DNA of 64,000 bases from Leifsonia sp052114085 (GTDB lineage Bacteria; Actinomycetota; Actinomycetes; Actinomycetales; Microbacteriaceae). Under the pieces are notes generated by a model, which saw nothing but the letters and a program-made list of their open reading frames with translations, searched no databases and was not told where the DNA came from. The stretch's first letter is position 1. Each line of letters starts with the position of its first letter. The stretch is taken from NCBI RefSeq assembly GCF_052114085.1, contig NZ_JBFREB010000001.1:1054001-1118000 (forward strand), written 5' to 3'. Positions 51,817 through 60,405 of the stretch are shown here, piece after piece. Position numbers and translations under genes: made by a program.

Positions 51817-52608
51817 TCACTGCTCCTTGAGGCGGGATGCGAACGCGCGCACGCACCAGAAGGCGCCGTAAGCGATCAGCCCCAGAGCGATGAGCACGAG
51901 CAGGATGATGCCGAACGGCACCTCCGTCAGCGCTTTGAGGCTCCCGTCCAGCCCGCCGGCCTTCTCCGGGTCGGAGGTGATCGCACCGAAAACGACGAGG
52001 CCGCCGACGATGACCAGAGCCACGCCTTTCGACACGTAGCCGACGCGCCCCAGCGTCGTCGTGATCGTCGCCCAGCGGTTCGGCGGCAGCCGGAGGTCGC
52101 GCTCGAAGCGGTGCGTGACCCCGTTGAACACGAACACGACGCCGGCGGCGACGATGCCGAGTCCGATGGCAGCGAGCAGCAGTACGCCGCCGGGCATCGC
52201 GAGCAGCTGCCCGGAGGCCGTCTTCTCGGACGACGACGCATCCTTGTGGCCGCCTGCCGCGATGGAGATCGCGATGCCCGCGAGCGCCGCGTAAATGACG
52301 CATTTCGCGACCTCGATCAGCTTCTCCCCGGGCTTGTGGGCGGTGATCGACTGGAGGATCTGCCACAGCGACAGGAAAATCAGCCCGACGATCACCGCCC
52401 ACACCACGAACAGGCCGCCGGGAACGGCGACGAGGGCTTGGAGGGCGCCGGACTGGTCCGCGCTTCCACCCGCGCCGAATGCGACGGCCAGGGCGATGAT
52501 CCCGATCAGGATGTGCAGGATGCCGATGGCCGCCAGCCCCACGCGGGCGAGGACGCGGACAGCAGGCTGGCGCTCCACGCGGGAGGCGACTCGGGAGGGG
52601 GAGGTCAT
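51817..52608 (-). CDS. DUF1206 membrane protein
   Basis: 263 residues with six predicted membrane helices arranged as three repeated pairs, as in DUF1206 proteins. Each repeat begins with a G(L/Y)xxxG-type segment (ARVGLAAIGILHILIG, AKCVIYAALAGIAI, GRVGYVSKGVALVIVGG). No function is established for the family. The start is the ATG at 52608; TACCGT on the minus strand ends 7 nt before it, so it too may be leaderless. It converges on the exporter and diverges from nusA. Confidence 0.87.
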   Translation of the reverse strand: MTSPSRVASRVERQPAVRVLARVGLAAIGILHILIGIIALAVAFGAGGSADQSGALQALVAVPGGLFVVWAVIVGLIFLSLWQILQSITAHKPGEKLIEVAKCVIYAALAGIAISIAAGGHKDASSSEKTASGQLLAMPGGVLLLAAIGLGIVAAGVVFVFNGVTHRFERDLRLPPNRWATITTTLGRVGYVSKGVALVIVGGLVVFGAITSDPEKAGGLDGSLKALTEVPFGIILLVLIALGLIAYGAFWCVRAFASRLKEQ

Positions 52609-52617
52609 GAGGTGAAC

Positions 52618-52655
52618 GGTACCCGGCGTTCCGGGCTTCCGGAATCTCGGGTACC
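52618..52655. promoter_or_regulatory. Divergent promoter inverted repeat between DUF1206 gene and nusA
   Basis: GGTACCCG (52618-52625) and CGGGTACC (52648-52655) are perfect inverted copies, 22 nt apart. The left arm overlaps a minus-strand TACCGT (52616-52621). The right arm overlaps a plus-strand TACCCT (52652-52657), the probable -10 of nusA. Confidence 0.45.
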
Positions 52656-52717
52656 CTGGAGGACTGAGTCCGCCGCGCCCATCGCGCGGCGGCGAGATCT
52701 GAATAGAGGAGGCCGGC

Positions 52718-53725
52718 ATGGACATCGACCTCAGCGTCTTGCGTCTCATGGAGCGCGAGAAAGAGATCCCGTTCGATGAACTGGTGCAGATCATCGAGCA
52801 GGCGATCCTGACCGCCTACCTGAAGCACACCAACCAGGCCGAGCACCGGCACGGTCACAGCGACCAGCCGCCCGCCGCGCGCGTGCACCTCGACCGCAAG
52901 ACCGGGCATGTCACCGTCTACGTTCCCGAGCACGACCACGAGGGCAACATCATCGGCGAGGCCGAGGACAGCCCCAGCGACTTCGGCCGGATCGCGGCTT
53001 TCGCGGCCAAGCAGGTGATCAACCAGCGTTTGCGCGACATCGCGGACGACGCCGTGCTCGGCGAGTTCCGCGGGCGCGAGGGCGACATCGTCGCCGGTGT
53101 CATCCAGCAGGGGCCGAACCCGCGGATGATCCACATCGACCTCGGGTCGGTGGAGGCGATCCTCCCGCCCGAGGAGCAGGTGCCGGGCGAGGAGTACACG
53201 CACGGTTCGCGCATCCGCGTCTACGTCACGAGCGTCTCCAAGGGCACGAAGGGGCCGTCGATCACCGTCTCGCGGACGCACCCCGCCCTCGTTCGCAAAC
53301 TGTTCGCGCTCGAGGTGCCCGAGATCGCGAGCGGCGTCGTCGAGATCGTGTCCCTGGCCCGCGAGGCCGGTCACCGCACGAAGATGGCGGTCCGCGCGAC
53401 GGAGCCCGGCGTGAACGCGAAGGGTGCCTGCATCGGCGAGCTCGGTCAGCGCGTGCGCGCCGTGACCGCGGAGCTGAACAACGAGAAGATCGACATCGTC
53501 GACTACTCGCCCGACCTCGCGACGTTCGTGTCGAGCGCGCTCAGCCCCGCGAAGGTGACGAGTGCGTTCGTCATCGACGATTCGCTCAAGGCCGTTCGCG
53601 CGCTCGTTCCCGACTACCAGCTGTCACTGGCGATCGGCAAGGAGGGCCAGAACGCCCGCCTCGCCGCCAAGCTGACGGGCGCGAAGATCGACATCCAGCC
53701 GGATTCGATCCTCGACCGCGACTGA
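52718..53725 (+). CDS. nusA: Transcription elongation factor NusA
   Basis: 335 residues, the short actinobacterial form. The N-terminal RNA polymerase-binding domain covers about 1-105, the S1 domain about 110-180 (GDIVAGVIQQGPNPRMIHI, then LGSVEAILPPEEQ), and two KH domains lie at about 200-335, ending at LAIGKEGQNARLAAKLTG. The N-domain contains a His-rich loop (AEHRHGHSD). The E. coli acidic repeats are absent, as usual in this phylum. rimP, which normally precedes nusA, is missing here, and the downstream neighbour is on the other strand. Confidence 0.94.
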   Translation: MDIDLSVLRLMEREKEIPFDELVQIIEQAILTAYLKHTNQAEHRHGHSDQPPAARVHLDRKTGHVTVYVPEHDHEGNIIGEAEDSPSDFGRIAAFAAKQVINQRLRDIADDAVLGEFRGREGDIVAGVIQQGPNPRMIHIDLGSVEAILPPEEQVPGEEYTHGSRIRVYVTSVSKGTKGPSITVSRTHPALVRKLFALEVPEIASGVVEIVSLAREAGHRTKMAVRATEPGVNAKGACIGELGQRVRAVTAELNNEKIDIVDYSPDLATFVSSALSPAKVTSAFVIDDSLKAVRALVPDYQLSLAIGKEGQNARLAAKLTGAKIDIQPDSILDRD

Positions 53726-53743
53726 GACCACCGAGGGTAAGCA

Positions 53744-56200
53744 CTACTTCACGTAGGCTCCCAGGGCCGATTGGACGGCGTCACTGACGCTGTTCGGTCC
53801 GCCGGTCAGCCAGATGTGGCCGGGCGCGAGACGGGTCAGCTGGGCGCTGATCGTCGACGGCACGGACGTCGGCGCTGTGAGCAGCAGGGGCTGGCCCGAG
53901 TTGCCCGCGGCCGCCGACGCCGATAGTGCGTCGGGGAAGCTCGTCCCGGAGGCTACGAACACCGCCGCGCCACCGGCGGGGAACTTCGCGGCCACCGCGG
54001 CGCTCGCCGCATACCGGTCGGCTCCGCTCAGCCGCGTGACGCTGCCGGTGGTGTAGTTCTTCAACGCCGTCAGCACGCCGTCGCTCACGGAGTCTGGACC
54101 ACCGACGACGACGATGCTCCCCGGCTTCACTCGCTGCAACTCGGTCGCGATCGAGGCGGGGAGTGCGGTCGGCAGTGTGAGCAGCAGGGGGGCGCCGGTG
54201 GTGCGCGCCGCCAGGGCGCCCGCGGAGAGGGCGTCGGGGAAGTTCTCGCCCGAGACCACGTAGGCGACGGAGACCCCGACGGTGGCCGTCGCCGCACTCA
54301 CCGCCGCACTGGCCGCGTAGCGGTCAGCGCCGCCGATGCGGCTGACTGCGCCGGTGGTGAACCCCTTCAGCTGGTTGAGGACGCCGTCCGAGACGCTGGC
54401 AGCGCCGCCGAGGACCACGATGCGGGCCGGGTGGAGGCGCTGCAACTCCGCCTGCACTGTCGCGGGGATCGCCGCCTGCTGCACGAGGAGCATCGGTCCG
54501 TGCTCACGCCCGGCGGCGGGGGAGCCAGCGAGGGCGTCGGGGAACTGCTCGCCGGAGGCGATGTACGCAACGGGCGGGTTCGCCGGGAAGATGGCGGCCG
54601 AAACGGCGGCGCTGGCGCCGAACCGGTCGTCGCCGCTGAGGCGGCCGACCTTCTGCGCGCTCGCGGGCACAGAGTAGGCCCGCAGCTTGCCGCTGCCATC
54701 GGTGAAGTAGAGCTTGCCGTTGACGACGATCGGGCTCTGCCAGTGCAGCCCGCTCCCACCCGCTGTGTCGGTCCACAGCTGGCTGCCGGTGGCCGGGTTG
54801 AGCGCACGCACGCCGTTCTTCGACAGGTAGAAGAGCACGCCGCCCGCGATGACCGGAGTGGTCCCGGCGGCCGTGGTGGACGTCTGGTTCCACACCGGCA
54901 CGAGGGCGGGCTTGCCGCCGGTGCCCGCCTGCAGTTTGAGGGCGGAGATCCCGCTGTTGTTCGCAATGAAGACCCAGGAGGTGCCACTGCCGTCCACCCA
55001 GTTCGCCGGCTGGGTGAGCACCTGGCCACCCTGGGGCACGGCGATGGACTGGAGCTCGCCTCCCGTCGTGCCCGGGTGTCCGGCGCCGCTGAGGTTCGCC
55101 GTGTTCAGCAGGCGGATCATCGCATCCTTGCCGCTCTGAACCGCGAGGTGCGCGACGGATGACCCGGCGGGAGCGGCCACGACCTGCGGTGCGGTGCTGC
55201 CGAGGTCCAGATCCTGCTGATTGAGGGCGACGTAGTTCGTCGGCGTGTAGCTGTCGACCGGGCCGCCGCCCGAGCCGGTGCCGTCCGGGTTGATGGCGAG
55301 CACCGTGTCGCCCCAGTTGCGGCTACCGTCGAAGACGGAGTTTCCGGTGGAGAACAGGATGCGCTGGGTGCCGGCATCCCAGACCACACTCGGTCGCGCC
55401 CACACGGCGGACTGCACGTTCGCGCAGCCGCCGGCCGCCAGGTGGCCCGTCTTGTCGCTGCACAGCGAGTTGAACACGCGCTGGGATCCGGTGGCCAGGT
55501 CGATCGTGGTCACGTGCCCCTGGTAGTCGCCGCGGTCGCCCGGGTAGCCGCCGTTCGACGCGTAGAGGTAGGTGTGGCCCCCGGTGGTGACGATGGTGAG
55601 TGCGGGGGAGGCTTTCTCGTCGTACGGCTTGACCGTCGTGACCTCGGGCCATCCGCCTCCCGTGGTCTCCACTCCGCTGCCTGTCGCGTACTTGTGCACT
55701 TTTCCGTCGAGCCCGTAGCTGTACACGTACGCGCCGCTCGGATCGATCGCCGGGGAGGACGTGGTGTAGCAGGTGGTGCTGCCATTGTTGATCTTGCAGG
55801 ACCCCGGGCCGTTCTGGTGCTTCCATACCTCCGCGCCGGTGGTGGCGTCGGTCGCGGTGATCCAGCCGTCCTTCGTGGTCGTGAAGAGCAGGTCGCGTGT
55901 CCCGCCGGCCGTTGCCACGCCCGGCTGCTCGACCGGGGGACCGTCGGACACCCCGGGGAGGGTCGCAGTGAAGAGCGGTTTCAGCGCACCGACGGTCGAC
56001 GGAATGATCTGCGTCTCGGCGTCGTTCACCCCTGTGTGTGCGGGGCCGTTGCCGAACTGGCTCCATGCCAGGGGTGCGGCGGTCGCTGGAGCAGCAGCCG
56101 GTTGCACCGCCGTGAGCACGGCCGCGGCGAGCCCACCGGCCAGGATGAGGTGGATCGTGCGCCGTGCGGCGGGGTTCGCGCCCTCGCGAAGTGTCTTCAT
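53744..56200 (-). CDS. Secreted PQQ-like beta-propeller protein with three cell-wall-binding repeats
   Basis: 818 residues. A signal peptide (about 1-45) is followed by a region of repeated blades typical of PQQ-type propellers (ITATDATTGAEVWKHQNG, LFTTTKD, LFYLSKNGVRALNPATGSQLW) to about residue 510. Three CW_binding_2-type repeats follow at about 517-615, 618-715 and 720-815. Each begins R(L/I)(S/G)G(A/D)DRxxASAAVSA, has an (A/V)SGExFPDAL-type segment and ends GGxxSVSDxV. Such repeats anchor proteins to wall polymers. The ATG at 56200 has GGAGGA upstream. It lies antisense between nusA and ylxR. Confidence 0.9.
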   Translation of the reverse strand: MKTLREGANPAARRTIHLILAGGLAAAVLTAVQPAAAPATAAPLAWSQFGNGPAHTGVNDAETQIIPSTVGALKPLFTATLPGVSDGPPVEQPGVATAGGTRDLLFTTTKDGWITATDATTGAEVWKHQNGPGSCKINNGSTTCYTTSSPAIDPSGAYVYSYGLDGKVHKYATGSGVETTGGGWPEVTTVKPYDEKASPALTIVTTGGHTYLYASNGGYPGDRGDYQGHVTTIDLATGSQRVFNSLCSDKTGHLAAGGCANVQSAVWARPSVVWDAGTQRILFSTGNSVFDGSRNWGDTVLAINPDGTGSGGGPVDSYTPTNYVALNQQDLDLGSTAPQVVAAPAGSSVAHLAVQSGKDAMIRLLNTANLSGAGHPGTTGGELQSIAVPQGGQVLTQPANWVDGSGTSWVFIANNSGISALKLQAGTGGKPALVPVWNQTSTTAAGTTPVIAGGVLFYLSKNGVRALNPATGSQLWTDTAGGSGLHWQSPIVVNGKLYFTDGSGKLRAYSVPASAQKVGRLSGDDRFGASAAVSAAIFPANPPVAYIASGEQFPDALAGSPAAGREHGPMLLVQQAAIPATVQAELQRLHPARIVVLGGAASVSDGVLNQLKGFTTGAVSRIGGADRYAASAAVSAATATVGVSVAYVVSGENFPDALSAGALAARTTGAPLLLTLPTALPASIATELQRVKPGSIVVVGGPDSVSDGVLTALKNYTTGSVTRLSGADRYAASAAVAAKFPAGGAAVFVASGTSFPDALSASAAAGNSGQPLLLTAPTSVPSTISAQLTRLAPGHIWLTGGPNSVSDAVQSALGAYVK

Positions 56201-56349
56201 GAGTCCTCCCTCGGGCAGTGTCCGCCGTTTAGGGGCAGGTCGCCAGTCCTCCACACGACGGACTTCCGGTGTCCGGGCCGCCTGGCGGCTAACCTGGGAG
56301 GGACGACGCCCGCCCGCCGCGTTCGGTGCAGGGCGTCGAGAGGAGTAGG

Positions 56350-56601
56350 ATGGAACCCGTCAGAACGTGCGTCGGATGCCGTTCTCGCGCTCCCCGGTCC
56401 TCTCTTCTGAGGATCGTCGCCCATGATTCGGAACTCGTGGCGGATCCGTCCGCCATCCGTCCAGGGCGGGGTGCGTGGCTGCATCCGGTCGACGAGTGTC
56501 TCGACCTCGCAGTGAAGCGCCGGGCCTTCGGGCGGGCGTTGCGCATCGAGGGAAAGCTCGACACCGCGACCATCCGGTCGCAATTCATTAGAACAGGCTG
56601 A
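56350..56601 (+). CDS. YlxR-family RNA-binding protein
   Basis: 83 residues of DUF448/YlxR, a small basic protein usually encoded between nusA and infB. The signature RTCVGCRSRAPRSSLLRIV opens the protein, and GRGAWLHPVDECLDLAVKRR follows at about 42-61. A nucleoid-associated or RNase P-related role is proposed for members in some bacteria. I chose the ATG at 56350, with AGGAG upstream, over an ATG eight codons earlier. It confirms that nusA and infB belonged to one operon before the wall-protein gene came between them. Confidence 0.88.
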   Translation: MEPVRTCVGCRSRAPRSSLLRIVAHDSELVADPSAIRPGRGAWLHPVDECLDLAVKRRAFGRALRIEGKLDTATIRSQFIRTG

Positions 56602-56704
56602 AGAAGTTGACTTCACATGAGTGACAACCGATGAGTGTCTCGAAATGAGATCCGTCCGCTATTAACGCCTGCCCCTGTCTGGGGTGGGCCCAGACAGGAG
56701 AATT

Positions 56705-59503
56705 GTGGCTGCAAAACCACGCGTACACGAGGTCGCGAGCGAGCTCGGCGTCGACAGTAAAGTCGCGCTCGCGAAACTCAAAGAGATGGGCGAGTTCGTC
56801 AAGGGACCGTCCTCCAGCATCGAGCCCCCGGTAGCACGCAAGCTGCGTGCCGCCCTGGAGGCCGAAGGCGCCAAGGCATCGCCCGAGAAGGCGACCGCGG
56901 CGGCTCCGAAGGCGCCGTCCCAGGCACCGCGTCCGGCAGCTCCCCGTCCGCCGCAGCCCGAGGCTGCGTCGTCCGACGAGGAGACCGGCCCGAAGCCGCA
57001 GGCGCCGATGTCGGTCGCCGAGCGTCAGGCCGCGGCCGAGAAGGCCGCCGCTGAGAAGGCCGCGGAGAAGGCTGCCGAAAAGGCCGCAGAGCAGGCGGCC
57101 GCCAGCACGGCGACCGAGAGCGCGTCGGCAACTCCCGACGCGGTCAAGCCCGCGACCCCGCGTCCCGCCGGCGGCAGCATCCCGCGCCCCGGCTCCCCGC
57201 GTCCGGGCAACAACCCGTTCGCCAGCAACCAGGGCATGGGTCAGCGCCCGCCGCGCCCCGGAAACAACCCCTTCTCGTCCTCGCAGGGCATGGGCCAGCG
57301 GCCTTCGCCCAGCAACATCCCGCGTCCCACCCCTCCGCGTCCGGGCTCGCCGCGCATCGGCGCGCCCGGCCAGGGTGGCGGCGGCAACCGTCCGGGGCAG
57401 CGTCCCGGCGGTGGCGGCGGAGGTCGTCCCGGCTTCCAGCAGCGCCCCGGTAGCGGTGGCGGTGCGGGTGCCGGTGCTGGCGCAGGCGGCGGCTTCCAGC
57501 GGCCCGGCGGCGGCTTCGGCGGCCCGCGTCCCGGTGGTGGCGGCGGTCGTGGTCGTGGCCCCGGCGGCGGTACCGCTGGTGCGTTCGGTCGCGGTGGCGG
57601 CAAGAGCAAGGCCCGGAAGTCGAAGCGCGCGAAGCGCCAGGAATTCGAGATGCGGGAGGCCCCGTCGCTGGGCGGCGTGAGCGTTCCCCGCGGCAACGGC
57701 GAGACGGTCGTCCGACTGCGTCGCGGCTCGTCCATCTCGGACTTCGCCGACAAGATCGACGCGAACCCCGCGTCGCTCGTCACCGTCCTCTTCCACCTGG
57801 GAGAGATGGCGACGGCGACCGAGTCGCTCGACGAGGCCACCTTCGAGGTGCTGGGCGAGGAGCTCGGATACCGCATCCAGGTCGTCTCCCCTGAGGACGA
57901 AGACAAGGAGCTCCTGGAGGGCTTCGACATCGACCTCGACGGCGAGCTCGCCGGCGAGTCGGACGAAGAGCTCGAGATCCGTCCGCCGGTCGTCACGGTC
58001 ATGGGCCACGTCGACCACGGTAAGACGCGCCTTCTCGACGCGATCCGTAACGCCAACGTGGTCGCCGGTGAGGCGGGTGGCATCACCCAGCACATCGGTG
58101 CCTACCAGGTGTGGACCGAGCACGAGGGCTACGAGCGAGCCATCACCTTCATCGACACCCCGGGTCACGAGGCGTTCACCGCCATGCGTGCCCGTGGTGC
58201 GCAGGTGACCGACATCGCGATCCTGGTGGTCGCGGCCGACGACGGCATCATGCCGCAGACGATCGAGGCGCTGAACCACGCACAGGCGGCCAACGTGCCG
58301 ATCGTGGTCGCGGTGAACAAGATCGACAAGCCCGACGCGAACCCGGCGAAGGTGCGCCAGCAGCTCACCGAGTTCGGCCTGGTAGCCGAGGAGTACGGCG
58401 GCGACGTCATGTTCGTCGACGTCTCGGCCCGCAACGACATCGGTATCCAGGACCTGCTCGACGCGGTCCTGCTGACCGCCGACGCCGGTCTCGACCTGCG
58501 TGCGAACCCCAACAAGGACGCTCGTGGTGTCGCTATCGAGGCCAAGCTCGACAAGGGCCGCGGCGCCGTCGCGACCGTGCTCATCCAGTCCGGAACGCTC
58601 CGGGTCGGCGACGCGATCGTGGCGGGCACCGCTTACGGACGCGTCCGTGCGATGGCCGACGAGAACGGCGATGCCGTCTTCGAAGCCGCGCCGTCGCGTC
58701 CGGTCCAGGTGCAGGGTCTGTCCAGCGTCCCGCGTGCCGGCGACGTCTTCCTCGTCACCGAGGAGGACCGCACCGCCCGTCAGATCGCCGAGAAGCGTGA
58801 AGCGGCCGAGCGCAACGCCCAGCTGGCGAAGGCCCGCAAGCGCATCTCGCTCGAGGACTTCACCCGGGCTCTGCAGGAGGGCAAGGTCGAGGCGCTCAAC
58901 CTCATCATCAAGGGCGACGTGTCCGGTGCCGTGGAGGCGCTGGAGGAGTCGCTCATGAAGATCGAGGTCGACGAGTCGGTCAGCCTTCGCATCCTGCACC
59001 GCGGTGTCGGCGCGATCACCGCGTCCGACATCGACCTGGCAACGATCGACAACGCGATCGTGATCGGCTTCAACGTCCGCCCGGACGTGAAGGCGCGCGA
59101 GCGTGCGGCCCGCGAGGGCGTGGATGTCCGGTTCTACTCGGTCATCTACAATGCGATCGAGGACATCGAGAACTCGCTGAAGGGCATGCTCAAGCCCGAA
59201 TTCGAAGAGGTCCAGTCGGGTGTCGCCGAGATCCGCGAGGTGTTCCGCTCCTCGAAGTTCGGCAACATCGCCGGTGTCATCGTCCGGTCCGGAACAATCA
59301 CGCGCAACGCCAAGGCGCGCGTCATCCGCGACGGCGTGGTGGTGGGGGACAACCTCAACATCGAGTCGCTGCGCCGGTTCAAGGACGACGTCACGGAGGT
59401 CCGTACGGACTTCGAGGCCGGTATCGGTCTCGGAAAGTACAACGACATCCAGATCGGCGACGAGATCGAGACGACCGAGCTTCGCGAGAAGCCGCGAGCC
59501 TAA
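56705..59503 (+). CDS. infB: Translation initiation factor IF-2
   Basis: 932 residues. The N-terminal IF2_N helix domain covers about 1-50 (RVHEVASELGVDSK). A long low-complexity linker at about 55-310 is first Ala/Pro/Glu-rich and then Gly/Arg/Pro-rich, with repeated PRPGNNPF and GGGG blocks. The GTPase begins near 430: G1 GHVDHGKT, G3 DTPGHEAF, G4 NKID at about 538. Domains II-IV complete the C-terminus. The start is GTG at 56705, after AGGAG at good spacing; an in-frame GTG at 56684 would add seven residues. Confidence 0.96.
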   Translation: MAAKPRVHEVASELGVDSKVALAKLKEMGEFVKGPSSSIEPPVARKLRAALEAEGAKASPEKATAAAPKAPSQAPRPAAPRPPQPEAASSDEETGPKPQAPMSVAERQAAAEKAAAEKAAEKAAEKAAEQAAASTATESASATPDAVKPATPRPAGGSIPRPGSPRPGNNPFASNQGMGQRPPRPGNNPFSSSQGMGQRPSPSNIPRPTPPRPGSPRIGAPGQGGGGNRPGQRPGGGGGGRPGFQQRPGSGGGAGAGAGAGGGFQRPGGGFGGPRPGGGGGRGRGPGGGTAGAFGRGGGKSKARKSKRAKRQEFEMREAPSLGGVSVPRGNGETVVRLRRGSSISDFADKIDANPASLVTVLFHLGEMATATESLDEATFEVLGEELGYRIQVVSPEDEDKELLEGFDIDLDGELAGESDEELEIRPPVVTVMGHVDHGKTRLLDAIRNANVVAGEAGGITQHIGAYQVWTEHEGYERAITFIDTPGHEAFTAMRARGAQVTDIAILVVAADDGIMPQTIEALNHAQAANVPIVVAVNKIDKPDANPAKVRQQLTEFGLVAEEYGGDVMFVDVSARNDIGIQDLLDAVLLTADAGLDLRANPNKDARGVAIEAKLDKGRGAVATVLIQSGTLRVGDAIVAGTAYGRVRAMADENGDAVFEAAPSRPVQVQGLSSVPRAGDVFLVTEEDRTARQIAEKREAAERNAQLAKARKRISLEDFTRALQEGKVEALNLIIKGDVSGAVEALEESLMKIEVDESVSLRILHRGVGAITASDIDLATIDNAIVIGFNVRPDVKARERAAREGVDVRFYSVIYNAIEDIENSLKGMLKPEFEEVQSGVAEIREVFRSSKFGNIAGVIVRSGTITRNAKARVIRDGVVVGDNLNIESLRRFKDDVTEVRTDFEAGIGLGKYNDIQIGDEIETTELREKPRA

Positions 59504-59511
59504 GTTCGTGC

Positions 59512-59540
59512 GATGGCCGGTGGCTCTGCCACCGGCCATC
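59512..59540 (+). terminator. Hairpin between infB and rbfA
   Basis: Perfect 11-bp arms GATGGCCGGTG (59512-59522) and CACCGGCCATC (59530-59540), with a 7-nt loop, followed by TTGCCC. Without a T-run it may attenuate or stabilise the message rather than end it, since rbfA follows 21 nt later. Confidence 0.6.
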
Positions 59541-59560
59541 TTGCCCGAAAGGAGAACACT

Positions 59561-60052
59561 ATGGCCGATCCGGCACGCGCGAGGAAGCTCGCGGACAGAA
59601 TCAAGGAGATCGTCGCCAAGCGGCTCGACCGCGGGCTGCGTGACCCGCGCCTCGGCTTCGTGACCATCACGGATGTCCAGGTGACGGGCGACCTGCAGCA
59701 CGCGACCGTGTTCTACACGGTCTACGGCACCGAGCAGGAACGCGAAGACAGCGCTGCCGCACTGAAGGCGGCGACCGGCATGCTGCGCACCGAGGTGGGC
59801 AAGAACATCACGGCTCGGCTGACGCCGACGCTGGCGTTCCAGCTCGACGCGATCCCCGAGAACGCGGCACACATCGAGGGCCTGCTGCGTGAGGCGCAGC
59901 AGCGCGACACCGAGGTGGCGGGCCTTGCGGCCGGCGCGAACTACGCCGGCGACGAGGACCCGTACGTGAAGCCGCGGTCTCTCGAGGACGACGAGGACGA
60001 CGAGGACGACGTCGAGGACATCGACGACGTCGAGGTTTCAGACGAGAAGTGA
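59561..60052 (+). CDS. rbfA: Ribosome-binding factor A
   Basis: 163 residues. 30S maturation factor that binds the 16S rRNA helix 1 region. The KH-like core covers about 1-115 (RKLADRIKEIVAKRL, DPRLGFVTITDVQVTGDL, then ALKAATGMLRTEVGKNI). The last 30 residues are extremely acidic (EDDEDDEDDVEDIDDVEV). The ATG at 59561 follows AAAGGAGA. The usual next gene, truB, is not here. Confidence 0.94.
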   Translation: MADPARARKLADRIKEIVAKRLDRGLRDPRLGFVTITDVQVTGDLQHATVFYTVYGTEQEREDSAAALKAATGMLRTEVGKNITARLTPTLAFQLDAIPENAAHIEGLLREAQQRDTEVAGLAAGANYAGDEDPYVKPRSLEDDEDDEDDVEDIDDVEVSDEK

Positions 60053-60077
60053 CTCCCTCCGCGTGACGGGTCGGCCG

Positions 60078-60083
60078 TAGGCT
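60078..60083 (+). promoter_or_regulatory. -10 element of the YciI-like gene
   Basis: TAGGCT, 6 nt before the ATG; leaderless arrangement. Confidence 0.55.
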
Positions 60084-60089
60084 GACGGC

Positions 60090-60380
60090 ATGTTCGCCGT
60101 CTCGTTCTACGACGCCGACCCGGACGCGGGCCCGGAGCACTTCCAACGGCTGGTCGACACCTATCCGCGACATCGGGCCTACCTCGACGAATTCGCGAAG
60201 GGCGGCGACGTGCTGATGATCGGCACGTTCGGCGACCCGGCCTCCCAGGGCTCCATGGCCGTCTTCCGCTCGCGGGAGGCGGCCGAGCGCTTCCGGGAGG
60301 GCGACCCGTTCGTCACCGAGGGTCTCGTCTTCCGCGTTCGCATCCTCGACTGGGACCCGCTCGTCTTCGCCGCGGATTGA
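60090..60380 (+). CDS. YciI-family protein
   Basis: 96 residues, a single ferredoxin-like domain with the YciI His/Asp arrangement: RHRAYLDEFAKGGDVLMIG at about 27-45 and a late DWDPLVFA. GSMAVFRSREAAERF lies in the middle. YciI-like proteins are thought to be small enzymes or subunits, and their role is mostly unknown. It follows rbfA on the same strand but has its own -10 box, so it is probably a separate unit. Confidence 0.85.
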   Translation: MFAVSFYDADPDAGPEHFQRLVDTYPRHRAYLDEFAKGGDVLMIGTFGDPASQGSMAVFRSREAAERFREGDPFVTEGLVFRVRILDWDPLVFAAD

Positions 60381-60405
60381 GGTGCTCGCCAGTGAGCACC
60401 TACGG

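Noticed and set aside
56588..59872. Open frame of 1094 codons antisense to infB and rbfA
   Set aside because: A shadow of a high-GC gene with strong third-position bias. The predicted protein is repetitive Arg/Asp/Val/Leu sequence without motifs, while the plus strand holds unmistakable IF-2 and RbfA.
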